Source: Terribacillus halophilus
GTDB lineage: Bacteria > Bacillota > Bacilli > Bacillales > Amphibacillaceae
Length of the DNA: 64,000 nucleotides
Assembly (NCBI RefSeq): GCF_900162685.1
Contig: NZ_LT727827.1
Span: forward strand, 475,971-539,970
Reading direction: 5' to 3'
In this document: piece by piece, positions 52,218-60,922 of the stretch
Layout of the letters: each line of letters begins with the position of its first letter
Position numbering within the stretch: position 1 is the stretch's first letter
Notes under the pieces: model-generated
Seen by the model: only the letters and a program-made list of their open reading frames with translations
Told to the model about the DNA's origin: nothing
Databases searched by the model: none
Position numbers and translations under genes: made by a program

Positions 52218-53088
52218 AGCCAGCACCTCCCATTTCGTAGATAAAGATTTCTTCTAAAGATAATGGCAGCATGTCCAGTACGACTGGATTTTGGGCTGCA
52301 AACAAAGCTTCTACTTCGTGACGGTCAGCTTTGATAATTACCAGATGGATGCTGCCTCGTTTTTCCTGGTGAAGGATATTGAGCTCGTTCAGGAACTGTG
52401 TATCTTGTCCTTTGCGAAGGGCAAATTGCACTTTTTGCACTTCACTCTTCATATCATCCAGATTACGTTCAAGAATCATCTTGCCCTTATGTACAATCCC
52501 GATGTCATCACAAAGGTTCTCCATTTCTCGGAGGTTATGCGAAGAAATAAGCACCGACATGTCTCTTTCGGCAACATCATTAATTATTAGGCCTTTAATT
52601 CGCTGCCTTACAACGGCATCTAATCCGTCCAGCGGTTCATCCATAATTAAGTAATCTGGTTTGGCTGCCAACGCTAAGCAGAATGCCACTTGCCGCTGCA
52701 TCCCTTTAGAGAAAGAAGATACTTTTTTATTTTCAAGCTGAAATTGACTAATCAGTTGGTCATACCGCCGCTGATCCCAATTTGTATACATATCGGCATA
52801 ATACTTCCCCATCTGTTTGACGGTGTATTGCGGTAAGAAATAAAGGATATCGGGCATGAAGATGATGCGCTGTTTAATCTCTACATTCTCAAACACGGCT
52901 TTCCCATCGATAAGAACACAGCCTTTGTCTTGTTTAAGTATGCCAGCGAGTATGCGCATAATGGTTGTCTTTCCCGCCCCGTTGGATCCAAGCAGCCCAT
53001 AAATTGTTCCTGGCCTTACTTGAAAGCCGACCTGATCAAGCACTTGCTTTCGCTCAAATTTCTTACTGATTTCAACTGCTTTTATCAT
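52192..53088 (-). CDS. ytrB: ABC transporter ATPase (YtrB-like)
   Basis: 298 aa. Walker A GSNGAGKTT near residue 34, signature SSFSKGMQRQ, Walker B DYLIMDEPLDGLD and switch His in SSHNLREM are complete. The C-terminal 90 residues form a regulatory domain. The start overlaps the stop of the GntR gene. It pairs with the large permease encoded next. B. subtilis ytrABCDEF responds to cell-wall antibiotics; the same trigger is inferred here from gene order only. Confidence 0.86.
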   Translation of the reverse strand: MIKAVEISKKFERKQVLDQVGFQVRPGTIYGLLGSNGAGKTTIMRILAGILKQDKGCVLIDGKAVFENVEIKQRIIFMPDILYFLPQYTVKQMGKYYADMYTNWDQRRYDQLISQFQLENKKVSSFSKGMQRQVAFCLALAAKPDYLIMDEPLDGLDAVVRQRIKGLIINDVAERDMSVLISSHNLREMENLCDDIGIVHKGKMILERNLDDMKSEVQKVQFALRKGQDTQFLNELNILHQEKRGSIHLVIIKADRHEVEALFAAQNPVVLDMLPLSLEEIFIYEMGGAGYAIENILD

Positions 53089-53468
53089 AGGTCGCTTCCT
53101 CCCCCGTTTTGCAGTAAGTTCTCAACAACGCTTCGGATTTCATCGGCTGTCATTCCGATAAACAGCGCCTCTGTCAGAAGCTTTTTCAGTTCTTCTTGCA
53201 TATGCATCACCTTTTGCGGATCCACTTGTACACGAATCGCGTTCACGAAACTCCCCCGTCCTTTTACCGAATAAATCAATTCCTGATTTTCTAATTCACG
53301 GTATGCTTTCTGAATTGTATTTGGATTAATGGTCAGCTGCTGGGCAAGCTCCCGCACGGAAGGGAGTTTTTCATCTGTTTCCAGCACTTGATTGATGATC
53401 AATTCCTTGAACTTATCAACGATTTGTTCATAAATCGGCTTGCCGCTTCGCAAGTCCAGTTCAAACAT
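53085..53468 (-). CDS. ytrA: GntR-family repressor, YtrA type
   Basis: 127 aa, the short YtrA subfamily of GntR. The winged helix lies at about residues 8-75 (PIYEQIVDKFKELI, KLPSVRELAQQLTINPNTIQKAYRELE), with a small C-terminal dimerisation helix rather than a ligand domain. It heads the operon for an ABC transporter and an ECF sigma factor. A palindrome AGTGTA-N13-TACAGT lies across the promoter region at 53498-53522, matching the YtrA operator type as I recall it, so it should repress its own operon. It starts with ATG 53468 after GAGGTGAAT. Confidence 0.88.
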   Translation of the reverse strand: MFELDLRSGKPIYEQIVDKFKELIINQVLETDEKLPSVRELAQQLTINPNTIQKAYRELENQELIYSVKGRGSFVNAIRVQVDPQKVMHMQEELKKLLTEALFIGMTADEIRSVVENLLQNGGGSDL

Positions 53469-53497
53469 GTATTCACCTCATTCGGGCTTCTGTATTA

Positions 53498-53522
53498 ACT
53501 GTATTAGTTGTTGTAGTACACT
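53498..53522 (-). promoter_or_regulatory. YtrA-type operator
   Basis: On the minus strand AGTGTA (53522-53517), 13 bases and TACAGT (53503-53498), one mismatch from a perfect inverted repeat. A wider GTATTAA/TTAATAC pair surrounds it. It lies just downstream of the promoter -10 box. Confidence 0.6.
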
Positions 53523-53533
53523 TAATACATCAG

Positions 53534-53562
53534 AGTATACACTACCCTTTTCCAGTTGAAAA
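53534..53562 (-). promoter_or_regulatory. promoter of the ytr-like operon
   Basis: TTTTCA (53562-53557), 17 bases and TATACT (53539-53534) on the minus strand. The -10 matches 5 of 6 and the -35 4 of 6; the operator begins 11 bases downstream. Confidence 0.55.
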
Positions 53563-53580
53563 GCACTTTTACAAAAAAAT

Positions 53581-53610
53581 AAAAAGCCAGATCATAAGAT
53601 CTGACTTTTT
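53581..53610 (-). terminator. hairpin terminator of the degraded small gene
   Basis: AAAAAGCCAGATC and GATCTGACTTTTT pair with one G-T. On the minus strand a long T run follows. It sits 8 bases past the stop of the frameshifted small gene. Confidence 0.78.
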
Positions 53611-53618
53611 CCAAGTAA

Positions 53619-53757
53619 TTAATATGGATCCGAGGAATGGCTTTCTTCTTTTACCTGTTCAACGCCTTCATCCGACGTTGTACTTCCACTAGCAGTATGT
53701 CCAGAATGGCTTAATTTCTAAATCAGTCAAAACAGAATAACGCGCCACCTGTTCCAT
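53619..53757 (-). pseudogene. frameshifted small gene remnant, unknown
   Basis: An ATG at 53757, with AAAAGGCG before it, begins MEQVARYSVLTDLEIKPFW and soon meets a stop. In another frame the sequence continues GHTASGSTTSDEGVEQVKEE and ends HSSDPY, followed at once by a terminator. Together they look like one 45-residue hydrophilic protein broken by a frameshift near 53695-53700. No family is recognised. The terminator directly after it supports a former gene; chance open frames are the alternative. Confidence 0.35.
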
Positions 53758-53791
53758 GAGGTAAGACGCCTTTTAATCCATAGAAAAAAGA

Positions 53792-54164
53792 GAGCGGGAC
53801 AAAACAAGGTTAATTCATCCTAAAAGCGAACGATAACTAGATCCGTACTTTTTAATGCAGCTCTCTGACGGCTGCTACTTTCCAACTTTAGCTGTTATCG
53901 TCGGACAAGAATGGCTTTTGAAGTAGATACCGACAAGAAAATTGCTATCTTTTCGAGGAGTCTACGTACTCTGCCTACACGTTTTTCCTATAACAAAAAT
54001 CAGCGTAGAAAATACACGGAGACTCCCGCGGGAGGAAAGCGGAATGTATTTCCGAAGCGATGCTCTCATCTTCGTTTCCAACGCAAAAAATCCAAACAAT
54101 ACTGCTTTTAATTGCAGTATTGTTTGGATTTTTATATAGCTTAAACAGTCATGTCCCAGCCTCT
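53792..54164 (+). repeat. dispersed intergenic repeat, copy B (intact)
   Basis: About 373 bases from GGGACAAAACAAG to TGTCCCAGCC, next to the fabI stop. The order matches copy A: the TCATCCTAAAAGCGAACGAT block, a segment around TCGTCGGACAAGAATGGCTT, the GC block between AAAATACACGG and TGTATTTCCG, then the 20-bp ATCCAAAC hairpin. The GC block is about 70 bases shorter than in copy A, which could be a deletion between CCCGCGGG/CCCGCAGG direct repeats. Terminal GGGACA/TGTCCC makes it MITE-like in form. It encodes no protein. Confidence 0.85.
54086..54133. terminator. 20-bp perfect hairpin, fabI terminator
   Basis: AAAAATCCAAACAATACTGC (54086-54105) pairs exactly with the arm at 54114-54133 around an 8-base loop, with T runs on both strands. 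It lies in repeat copy B just after fabI. Confidence 0.9.
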
Positions 54165-54175
54165 TGACACACAGA

Positions 54176-54958
54176 TTAGCCGATGCCGATAATATTAAAA
54201 CCTGCATCCACATAGATGACTTCACCAGTTACGCCTCGGGAAAGTGCTCCCATCAAACCAGTCGTCATGTCACCAACTTCTTCTGCAGATACATTACGGC
54301 GAAGTGGTGCTTTTTCTTCTACTTTGGAAAGAATCTCATTGAAAGATGGCACGCCTTTTGCAGCCAGCGTACGAATTGGTCCTGCAGAAATAGCATTGAT
54401 ACGGATATTATCCGGGCCAAGATCATTTGCTAAATAGCGGACACTTGCTTCCAATGCAGCTTTTGCTACACCCATTACGTTGTAGCCGTCCAGCACGCGA
54501 TCAGCACCAAGATAGCTCATTGTGACGATTGAACCACCCTCTGCCATAAGTGGGCGCACGGCTTTCGCAACTGCCACAAGCGAATACGCGCTTGTATCTT
54601 GCGCAAATGCATAACCATCACGAGATGTATCAATGAAGTCGCCATTTAAATCTTCTTTATGAGCATGCGCTACAGAATGAACAAGTCCGTGAACTGTTGT
54701 AAACTTCTCTTTAATTTCGGCAAATGCAGATGTGATTGATTCATCATCATTCACATCACACTGGATAACTGCTGCATTCATTTCATTCTTTTCTAACAGC
54801 TTGTTCAGTTTTTTAGCAGAACGTTCTTGGCGGTATGTAAAGATTAGCTTAGCTCCTGCTGCATGCAGTGACTGTGCAACACTCCATGCGATACTGCGGT
54901 CATTCGCAACACCCATGATGACGATATGTTTATCTTGTAATTGTAGAAAGTCCTTCAT
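54176..54958 (-). CDS. fabI: enoyl-ACP reductase (NADH-type)
   Basis: 260 aa; reduces the double bond in the last step of each fatty-acid elongation cycle and is a triclosan target in the family. The divergent Rossmann motif GVANDRSIAWSVA near residue 16 is FabI-specific. The catalytic Tyr-Lys pair is in DGYNVMGVAKAALE (YxxxxxxK), and the substrate loop SAGPIRTLAAKGV follows. No other fab gene is adjacent, as is usual in Bacillus. Its 3' end is closed by repeat copy B. Confidence 0.95.
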   Translation of the reverse strand: MKDFLQLQDKHIVIMGVANDRSIAWSVAQSLHAAGAKLIFTYRQERSAKKLNKLLEKNEMNAAVIQCDVNDDESITSAFAEIKEKFTTVHGLVHSVAHAHKEDLNGDFIDTSRDGYAFAQDTSAYSLVAVAKAVRPLMAEGGSIVTMSYLGADRVLDGYNVMGVAKAALEASVRYLANDLGPDNIRINAISAGPIRTLAAKGVPSFNEILSKVEEKAPLRRNVSAEEVGDMTTGLMGALSRGVTGEVIYVDAGFNIIGIG

Positions 54959-55115
54959 TTTTTATTCTCCTTCTAATATGAACTGACTTGTTCACGTTTT
55001 CTATCGCTTATCATAACAGAAAACCGAAATGAAAGGAATGACACTCCTTTTCAGACAAGTCTCTCTTCTATATAATGAGACATGGTAATAAAAACCAGAA
55101 AATTGAGGTGACAGC

Positions 55116-58100
55116 ATGTATCCGATACCCCCTAATCAATCCGGGGATCTTTTTGAAGAAAGATTGCAGGAGTTATATCAGCGAGGCTATATCTCTTACG
55201 AAACGTACACATTCACCTTAGAAGGATACCGGAAAAAAGTTGCATTTGATGCTTCCAAATCACGGACAACAACGCAGCCTGTACCTCATACTACCACTTC
55301 CATTGAACGGAAGTTAGCTGCTACAACACCAGCCTCTTCTGTACATAGACCTCCTATTCAAAAGCAAAAGAAACAAAAGACACCTGAACAAATTCGAGAA
55401 CGCAATCTGACCATTATACTCGTACTCGGAATTATTATGCTGTTCTTCGGCGGCTTGTACCTTGGCACTTCAAACTGGGGCACCTTCTCTTCCTTAGGAA
55501 AAGTGCTGCTGATTAGCTTAATTCCTTTTCTGTTTGCTGGACTGAGTTTTATCAGCTACAAAGTTAAGATTCCGCAGACTGCCTTTGCTTTCTTAATACT
55601 TGCCGCATTATTTGTTCCGATTGTTATCTTCTCTGCTTCTTATTATCAGCTGTTTGGCAGCTATTTGTCGTTTGGCGGTGATGGAGCCGCTCTAGTCGGA
55701 ACCGTCGCAGCATTAGGCTGTACTGCGTTGTACTACGCGGTCGCCGTACGCACGAGTTCCAAAGCATTCATTTGGGTAACTTATGCAGGCTTATCAACCA
55801 CCTTTATTTCAGCAATGCTTTACGTTACAACAACGTACAGTGCCTTTCTATTCTGTCTGCAGCTAGCGAATTTGCTGTTACTAGTATTTGAACGGCCTAT
55901 TCGTAAATCTTTTCCTCTTCCATTACTGCAGCAGTATTGGCCTTATTACCTGCAGATGAAGCTTGGTACCGAGGCATTTATTACAATCGTTCTGATGAGT
56001 ACCGCTGTTATCTATGATTTGACCTTACTAGTAATCGGTATTAGCGCACTCATCCTGGCAGCTAAAAACTACAGCAAGCTATATCATTTTGGGTTTATGG
56101 TATTCACTTTGATAAGCGGTGTACTGCTTTTATTGGAGATTGATTCATACTTCAATATGTTCCTCGGACAGTTTCTGGCACTCGGCTTTACCCTTGTGCT
56201 CCTATCCTGGCATTTACCAAGATGGCTGAAGATTAGCTACGAAAGCTTGATTCATAGCATTAACGGTTTTCTTTTTATTATTTTCACGTCTTTAACTGGT
56301 GTATATTCTTTTGATTGGGCGTATTTACTCGGGGTTGTATTCCTATTTATTCAATATACAGTCTGGACAATATCCCAGCGTCATACCCATTACAGTTATC
56401 CGAGCACTGGTTTGTTCATCGTTATCACATACTGGATGCTTCATATGCTGGATGCGCCAATTTGGCTGCGAACAAGTATTTTTGCAACGCTTGCGTTTCT
56501 TGGTCTTGTATACTGCTATATCTGGCCACGAAGGTTCAATTATATAAAGCTTTATCAGCGTACTGTCAGTTGGGCAGCCGTCGGGTCCGTTATTCCGCTG
56601 CTGCTCGTAAATCACAACTATGGTTATTATGAAGCAAACAGCTACCTGCTTCTATTAACAGCAGCTGCCGGCTTCTTCTGTTATCAAAAAGGGCATAAAG
56701 ACGTTGTGTTATGCAGCAAGATTATTACACCTGTAAGCTTTATTGCAGCCCTGATTCTAGCTGGTTACCGACTGTACGTAGAAAGCGACTATTACCAGCA
56801 GCACTTTGGCATTCCTGGCCATATGACATGCATTGCGCTGGTAACTGTGATAGCAGCTCTTCTATTCCGACGTTATCACCATCAGCCGCTATCTCTATCA
56901 TTCTTCCTGACCGGCCAGATCTTTCAGAGCTTGGCAACGATACTAGCATTTCTATCATGGGATTTGCCGGCACCGACAATATCCATTGTTTCATTTATTA
57001 GTGTTATCGTGCAGTTCGCTTCTTTATATGTATTCCGCAAAAACGCATTGTGGGCATCCGTACTAGTCGCCCTGCTCTTGGCATATGGATCTCTGCAAAA
57101 CCTGTTCAACATCTCAGAATCAAATACTTTAACAGCTTATGTACTATTCTGGGGTGCAGCACTGCTGACAGTCAGTATCTTAATTGATAAGAAAGCTAAA
57201 GTTGGTGCTTTGTATTTCTTTTGGTGCAGTCACATTATCAATCTATTCTCTATCATGTGGGTATTGGGCTTAGAGAGCTTCGACTCCATCCCGCCAGCAT
57301 GGCTGTTCGTCCCATTCCTGCATCTCGCTGTGTCCGCTTATCATGCAAAGCGCACAATAGAGAAAAACACTTTTGCAGGTGTTAGTATCACTATCTTATT
57401 CCTCATCGCTGTCATACACTTAAGCGACTATACAGATTTGTCTCACCTCCTGACATTAGCAGCTGCCATTACGGCGATTTGCATAGCCGCTATTTATAGG
57501 TTTCTGCCTGGATGGCAGGCATTCTTGAGGTTAAGTCTTTTAATTGTATACAATGTTATCCTATTGTTTGCAGTGGCTGAGCTTACCGTTTTGTTTTCGT
57601 GGGAAATCGTCCTGCTCTCTATCGTTGTCGGCGTCATTGCAATTTATCAACAGCATCATTGGCAGCGAATGTTCATGTCTTATGTCACATTGCTCTTGCT
57701 TTTAGCCATCTTGCTCCTTTACGGAACAATTGGAGAGGAAATCCGCACAGCATACTTACTACTTGCTGGCGCTATCGCATTAATTGCAACGAGCTTTACG
57801 CAATATCAATCGGTCGTCATTGCAAGTGATGCTAAGTTTGTTTTGGAAAAAGCAGATACGTACCGTATTGGTGCCATCGTTTATACAATAATCGGCAGTC
57901 TGACAGGCGTCATGGCTTATCAATCAGGCCTTGCAGAGGTACTGTTCAGTTTAACAGTCCCGGCGATGTTATTTGCTATTAGTGTAAATACAAACCCTGC
58001 AGCTGAGCGGCGTTATGTCAGACTTGGATCATTGTTCGCTTGTCTATATCCATATTTGCTGCTATTGCAAAACCTTGCTATCAGTCCGTACCTACTAACG

Positions 58101-58547
58101 GAGCTTTATATCGTACCAATTGCTTTGCTGGTGCTCATCATCTTACGCGTTTTCTTCTACGACCCAGACGTAACACCGCATATTGAGCTGATTTTACTGG
58201 CTATCGGATTTGGTATTCTCGTTCTGGATGGATTAGCAAGTATGACGATTTATGATGCTTTGTCATTAGGAAGCATTTCCTTACTTGCTGCAATCGTCGG
58301 TTTTATACGAAAGTATCGAGCATATTTCCTTACAGGAACGATTACAGTTGTCTTCAATTTATTTTTCCAAACACGCCCGTTATGGGGCAGTGCACCGTGG
58401 TGGCTATACTTGATTGGTGCAGGCTTCTTGTTAATCGCATCTGCAAGTTATATTGAATATCAAAAACATAAACACGCCCGTACAGCTGAATCCTTGCTTC
58501 AAGCAGGTAAGGCAAGATGGAAGCAGTGGCTGGAGAACTATAAGTAA
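55116..58547 (+). CDS. very large polytopic membrane protein, unknown (1143 aa)
   Basis: 1143 aa. The first 100 residues are soluble: an N-terminal helical part (DLFEERLQELYQRGYISYETYTF) and a Thr/Pro/Lys-rich linker (about 50-95). The rest is almost entirely hydrophobic, about 28-32 membrane helices with few polar residues. The opening resembles the N-terminal part of some DUF2157/DUF2339-type membrane proteins, but I do not recognise the family. The many repeats of short helix pairs suggest internal duplication. A good AATTGAGGTGAC signal precedes the ATG. It has no partner genes, so it may be a self-contained scaffold, transporter or envelope enzyme. Confidence 0.85.
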   Translation: MYPIPPNQSGDLFEERLQELYQRGYISYETYTFTLEGYRKKVAFDASKSRTTTQPVPHTTTSIERKLAATTPASSVHRPPIQKQKKQKTPEQIRERNLTIILVLGIIMLFFGGLYLGTSNWGTFSSLGKVLLISLIPFLFAGLSFISYKVKIPQTAFAFLILAALFVPIVIFSASYYQLFGSYLSFGGDGAALVGTVAALGCTALYYAVAVRTSSKAFIWVTYAGLSTTFISAMLYVTTTYSAFLFCLQLANLLLLVFERPIRKSFPLPLLQQYWPYYLQMKLGTEAFITIVLMSTAVIYDLTLLVIGISALILAAKNYSKLYHFGFMVFTLISGVLLLLEIDSYFNMFLGQFLALGFTLVLLSWHLPRWLKISYESLIHSINGFLFIIFTSLTGVYSFDWAYLLGVVFLFIQYTVWTISQRHTHYSYPSTGLFIVITYWMLHMLDAPIWLRTSIFATLAFLGLVYCYIWPRRFNYIKLYQRTVSWAAVGSVIPLLLVNHNYGYYEANSYLLLLTAAAGFFCYQKGHKDVVLCSKIITPVSFIAALILAGYRLYVESDYYQQHFGIPGHMTCIALVTVIAALLFRRYHHQPLSLSFFLTGQIFQSLATILAFLSWDLPAPTISIVSFISVIVQFASLYVFRKNALWASVLVALLLAYGSLQNLFNISESNTLTAYVLFWGAALLTVSILIDKKAKVGALYFFWCSHIINLFSIMWVLGLESFDSIPPAWLFVPFLHLAVSAYHAKRTIEKNTFAGVSITILFLIAVIHLSDYTDLSHLLTLAAAITAICIAAIYRFLPGWQAFLRLSLLIVYNVILLFAVAELTVLFSWEIVLLSIVVGVIAIYQQHHWQRMFMSYVTLLLLLAILLLYGTIGEEIRTAYLLLAGAIALIATSFTQYQSVVIASDAKFVLEKADTYRIGAIVYTIIGSLTGVMAYQSGLAEVLFSLTVPAMLFAISVNTNPAAERRYVRLGSLFACLYPYLLLLQNLAISPYLLTELYIVPIALLVLIILRVFFYDPDVTPHIELILLAIGFGILVLDGLASMTIYDALSLGSISLLAAIVGFIRKYRAYFLTGTITVVFNLFFQTRPLWGSAPWWLYLIGAGFLLIASASYIEYQKHKHARTAESLLQAGKARWKQWLENYK

Positions 58548-58625
58548 GAAGATTATTATGGAGATCCAGTGCTGCATTTTACTAATTTCACAAGTAAGCA
58601 TCTAAACACAAAGAAACGTATGTAG

Positions 58626-58658
58626 AAACAGCTATAGCACCAAGGCTATAGCTGTTTT
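58626..58658. terminator. bidirectional terminator
   Basis: AAACAGCTATAGC (58626-58638) and GCTATAGCTGTTT (58645-58657) pair perfectly between the large membrane protein gene and ptsG. Confidence 0.88.
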
Positions 58659-58662
58659 CAAT

Positions 58663-60762
58663 TTAATAAGATGCAATCGTTATTTTATTCGCTTGCTCTA
58701 TCTTCACCTGTTCACCTTCTCGGAAATCAATTCTTTCTCCCGCTCCCAGATTCGTGAAGACAACTGGTGTAATTAAAGACGGTACATGTGGTTTGATTTT
58801 TAATAAATCAGCTTCAGCCAGCTTTTGTCCGACAGTTATTTGCTCTCCTTCTTTTACGAAAACCTCAAAGCCCGTCCCTCTCAAATTGACTGTTTCCAAA
58901 CCGATATGGATCAGAATTTCACGGCCATTATTCGCTTGCAGCCCAATTGCATGTTTTGTCGGAAAAACATTGATCACCTTTCCGTTAATCGGAGAAACGA
59001 CAATTCCATCCATCGGTTCAATAGCAAACCCGTCTCCCATCATTTTTTCAGAGAAAACAATATCTGGTACGTCCTCTAAAGTACGAAGTGTTCCGGACAT
59101 CGGGATAACAAAGACATGCGCATCTGGGTCATTTTCAAAGGGTCTTTTTATCATTTCCTCTAATGAGTTTCCCACTCCCTGTGTTGGCACAGCTTCTACC
59201 AGTGGTCTTGGCATCTTCCCGAGAATAATATCCTGCATCTGCTCTTTTAAGCCTTCTGATTTTGGTCCAAAGATAACTTGTATGTTGTTGCCAACTTCCA
59301 TTACACCAGCAGCACCGAGTTTTCTCAGCGCTCCTTTGTCGACATTCGTCTTATCGTTTACTGTGACACGAAGGCGTGTAATACACGAATCCATGTGGTT
59401 GATATTTTCTTTATCACCCATCGCTTCCAAAACATAATAAGCAAACGTACCGGAATGGGAGCCACTTCTAGTTTTTTCGTTCTCTTCTGCTTTTTCACGG
59501 CCTGGTGTCATGAGATTAAATTTGCGGATTGCGAAACGGAATCCGCAATAATAGATTATTGCAAAGACGATACCAACCGGAAGGACAAGCCACCACTCCG
59601 TCCGATTTGGTAAAATGCCGTACAGAAAGAAATCAATAAATCCGCCAGAGAAAGTCATTCCAATCTTGACGTTCAGAATGTGCATCGTCATGAAGGAAAG
59701 ACCTGCAAATACACAATGTACTGCGAACAGCAACGGTGCCACGAACAAGAAGGAGAACTCAAGTGGTTCTGTTATACCTGTCAAGAAACTAGTCAATGCT
59801 GCGGAACCCATCAGACCAGCGACTATCTTTTTTCTTGCAGGACTTGCTTCGTGATAGATAGCCAAAGCTGCTGCTGGCAAACCAAACATCATGAAAGGAT
59901 ATTTTCCTGTCATGAATGTACCTGCTGTCAGCTCTGCTCCATCTCTGATTTGTTCCATAAAGATTCGTTGATCGCCGCGAATCACTTCCCCAGCTGTATT
60001 TGTATAGCTGAAGAACTCATACCAGAACGGCGAATAGAAAATATGATGCAAGCCGAATGGAATCAATGCGCGCTCTATGACACCGAATATGAAGGCTGTC
60101 AGCGTCAAGTTCGAAGATAACAACCCATTCGAAAAGTTATTTAACACATGCTGGATTGGCGGCCAAATAACTAGCATTCCTACACCGAGCAGCAAGGCAG
60201 CAAGTGATGTGACAATTGGTACGAATCGCTTTCCAGCAAAGAAACCTAGGTATTGTGGTAATTCAATTTTGTAAAATTTATTAAACATAACGGCTGCCAG
60301 TACACCGACAATAATACCTCCGAATACGCCCGTTGCGAGCGTTGGTATGCCCAGCATCATCGTGTACGCTGGGTGATTTCCGCTAAAGAATACTGCACGC
60401 TCTACTGCATCAGAAGGGATACTTCCATTGGCAATTAGTACAGCACTCATTGTGGCGTTCATAATCAGATAACCGATAATTGCAGCAATACCCGCTACAC
60501 CATCTCCATTGGTGAGAGCAATTGCTACACCTACTGCAAACAGTAAGGGCAAATTAGCAAAGACGATATCTCCGGCACTTTGCATAACTGTGGCAATCAG
60601 CTGCACCCAGGAACTGTTCAAGAATTCAACAGCCTGTAACAGATCCGGATTCTGCAGCGCATCTCCTAACGCAAGTAAAATACCAGCCGCTGGCAAGATT
60701 GCAACAGGAATCATAAGCGCCCGACCTATCTTTTGCAGAATACCAAATGCATTTTTCATCAT
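58663..60762 (-). CDS. ptsG: PTS glucose transporter, EIICBA
   Basis: 699 aa in C-B-A order. The EIIC membrane domain (about residues 1-400) has RALMIPVAILPAAGILL and later GITEPLEFSFLF. EIIB (about 435-510) carries the phosphorylated Cys in DSCITRLRVTV. EIIA (about 540-690) has the phosphorylated His in EILIHIGLETVNLRG. It imports and phosphorylates glucose with HPr as donor. Either ATG (60762 or 60759) fits GGAGG. It is controlled by the GlcT antiterminator gene just upstream and by the leader terminator at 60811-60886. Confidence 0.94.
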   Translation of the reverse strand: MMKNAFGILQKIGRALMIPVAILPAAGILLALGDALQNPDLLQAVEFLNSSWVQLIATVMQSAGDIVFANLPLLFAVGVAIALTNGDGVAGIAAIIGYLIMNATMSAVLIANGSIPSDAVERAVFFSGNHPAYTMMLGIPTLATGVFGGIIVGVLAAVMFNKFYKIELPQYLGFFAGKRFVPIVTSLAALLLGVGMLVIWPPIQHVLNNFSNGLLSSNLTLTAFIFGVIERALIPFGLHHIFYSPFWYEFFSYTNTAGEVIRGDQRIFMEQIRDGAELTAGTFMTGKYPFMMFGLPAAALAIYHEASPARKKIVAGLMGSAALTSFLTGITEPLEFSFLFVAPLLFAVHCVFAGLSFMTMHILNVKIGMTFSGGFIDFFLYGILPNRTEWWLVLPVGIVFAIIYYCGFRFAIRKFNLMTPGREKAEENEKTRSGSHSGTFAYYVLEAMGDKENINHMDSCITRLRVTVNDKTNVDKGALRKLGAAGVMEVGNNIQVIFGPKSEGLKEQMQDIILGKMPRPLVEAVPTQGVGNSLEEMIKRPFENDPDAHVFVIPMSGTLRTLEDVPDIVFSEKMMGDGFAIEPMDGIVVSPINGKVINVFPTKHAIGLQANNGREILIHIGLETVNLRGTGFEVFVKEGEQITVGQKLAEADLLKIKPHVPSLITPVVFTNLGAGERIDFREGEQVKIEQANKITIASY

Positions 60763-60810
60763 TAAACCTCCAAGATAACAACAATTTGATGGCGTTTACA
60801 TAGAAACATT

Positions 60811-60886
60811 AAAAAAGACATGAGAGATAAAGTAAGTAACACAAAAAGAATCAGATTCTTCTTGTGCATTCTTTTATCCTCATGCC
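60811..60886 (-). promoter_or_regulatory. GlcT-controlled antiterminator/terminator leader of ptsG
   Basis: On the minus strand GGCATGAG (60886-60879) pairs with CTCATGTC (60824-60817), followed by six Ts. An inner hairpin CACAAGAAGAATC/GATTCTTTTTGTG fills the loop. This is the expected layout of a BglG/GlcT leader where protein binding remodels the terminator. The exact antiterminator fold was not modelled. Confidence 0.65.
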
Positions 60887-60922
60887 TAATCGAATAAGTT
60901 ACACGTATAAATACCATGCACA

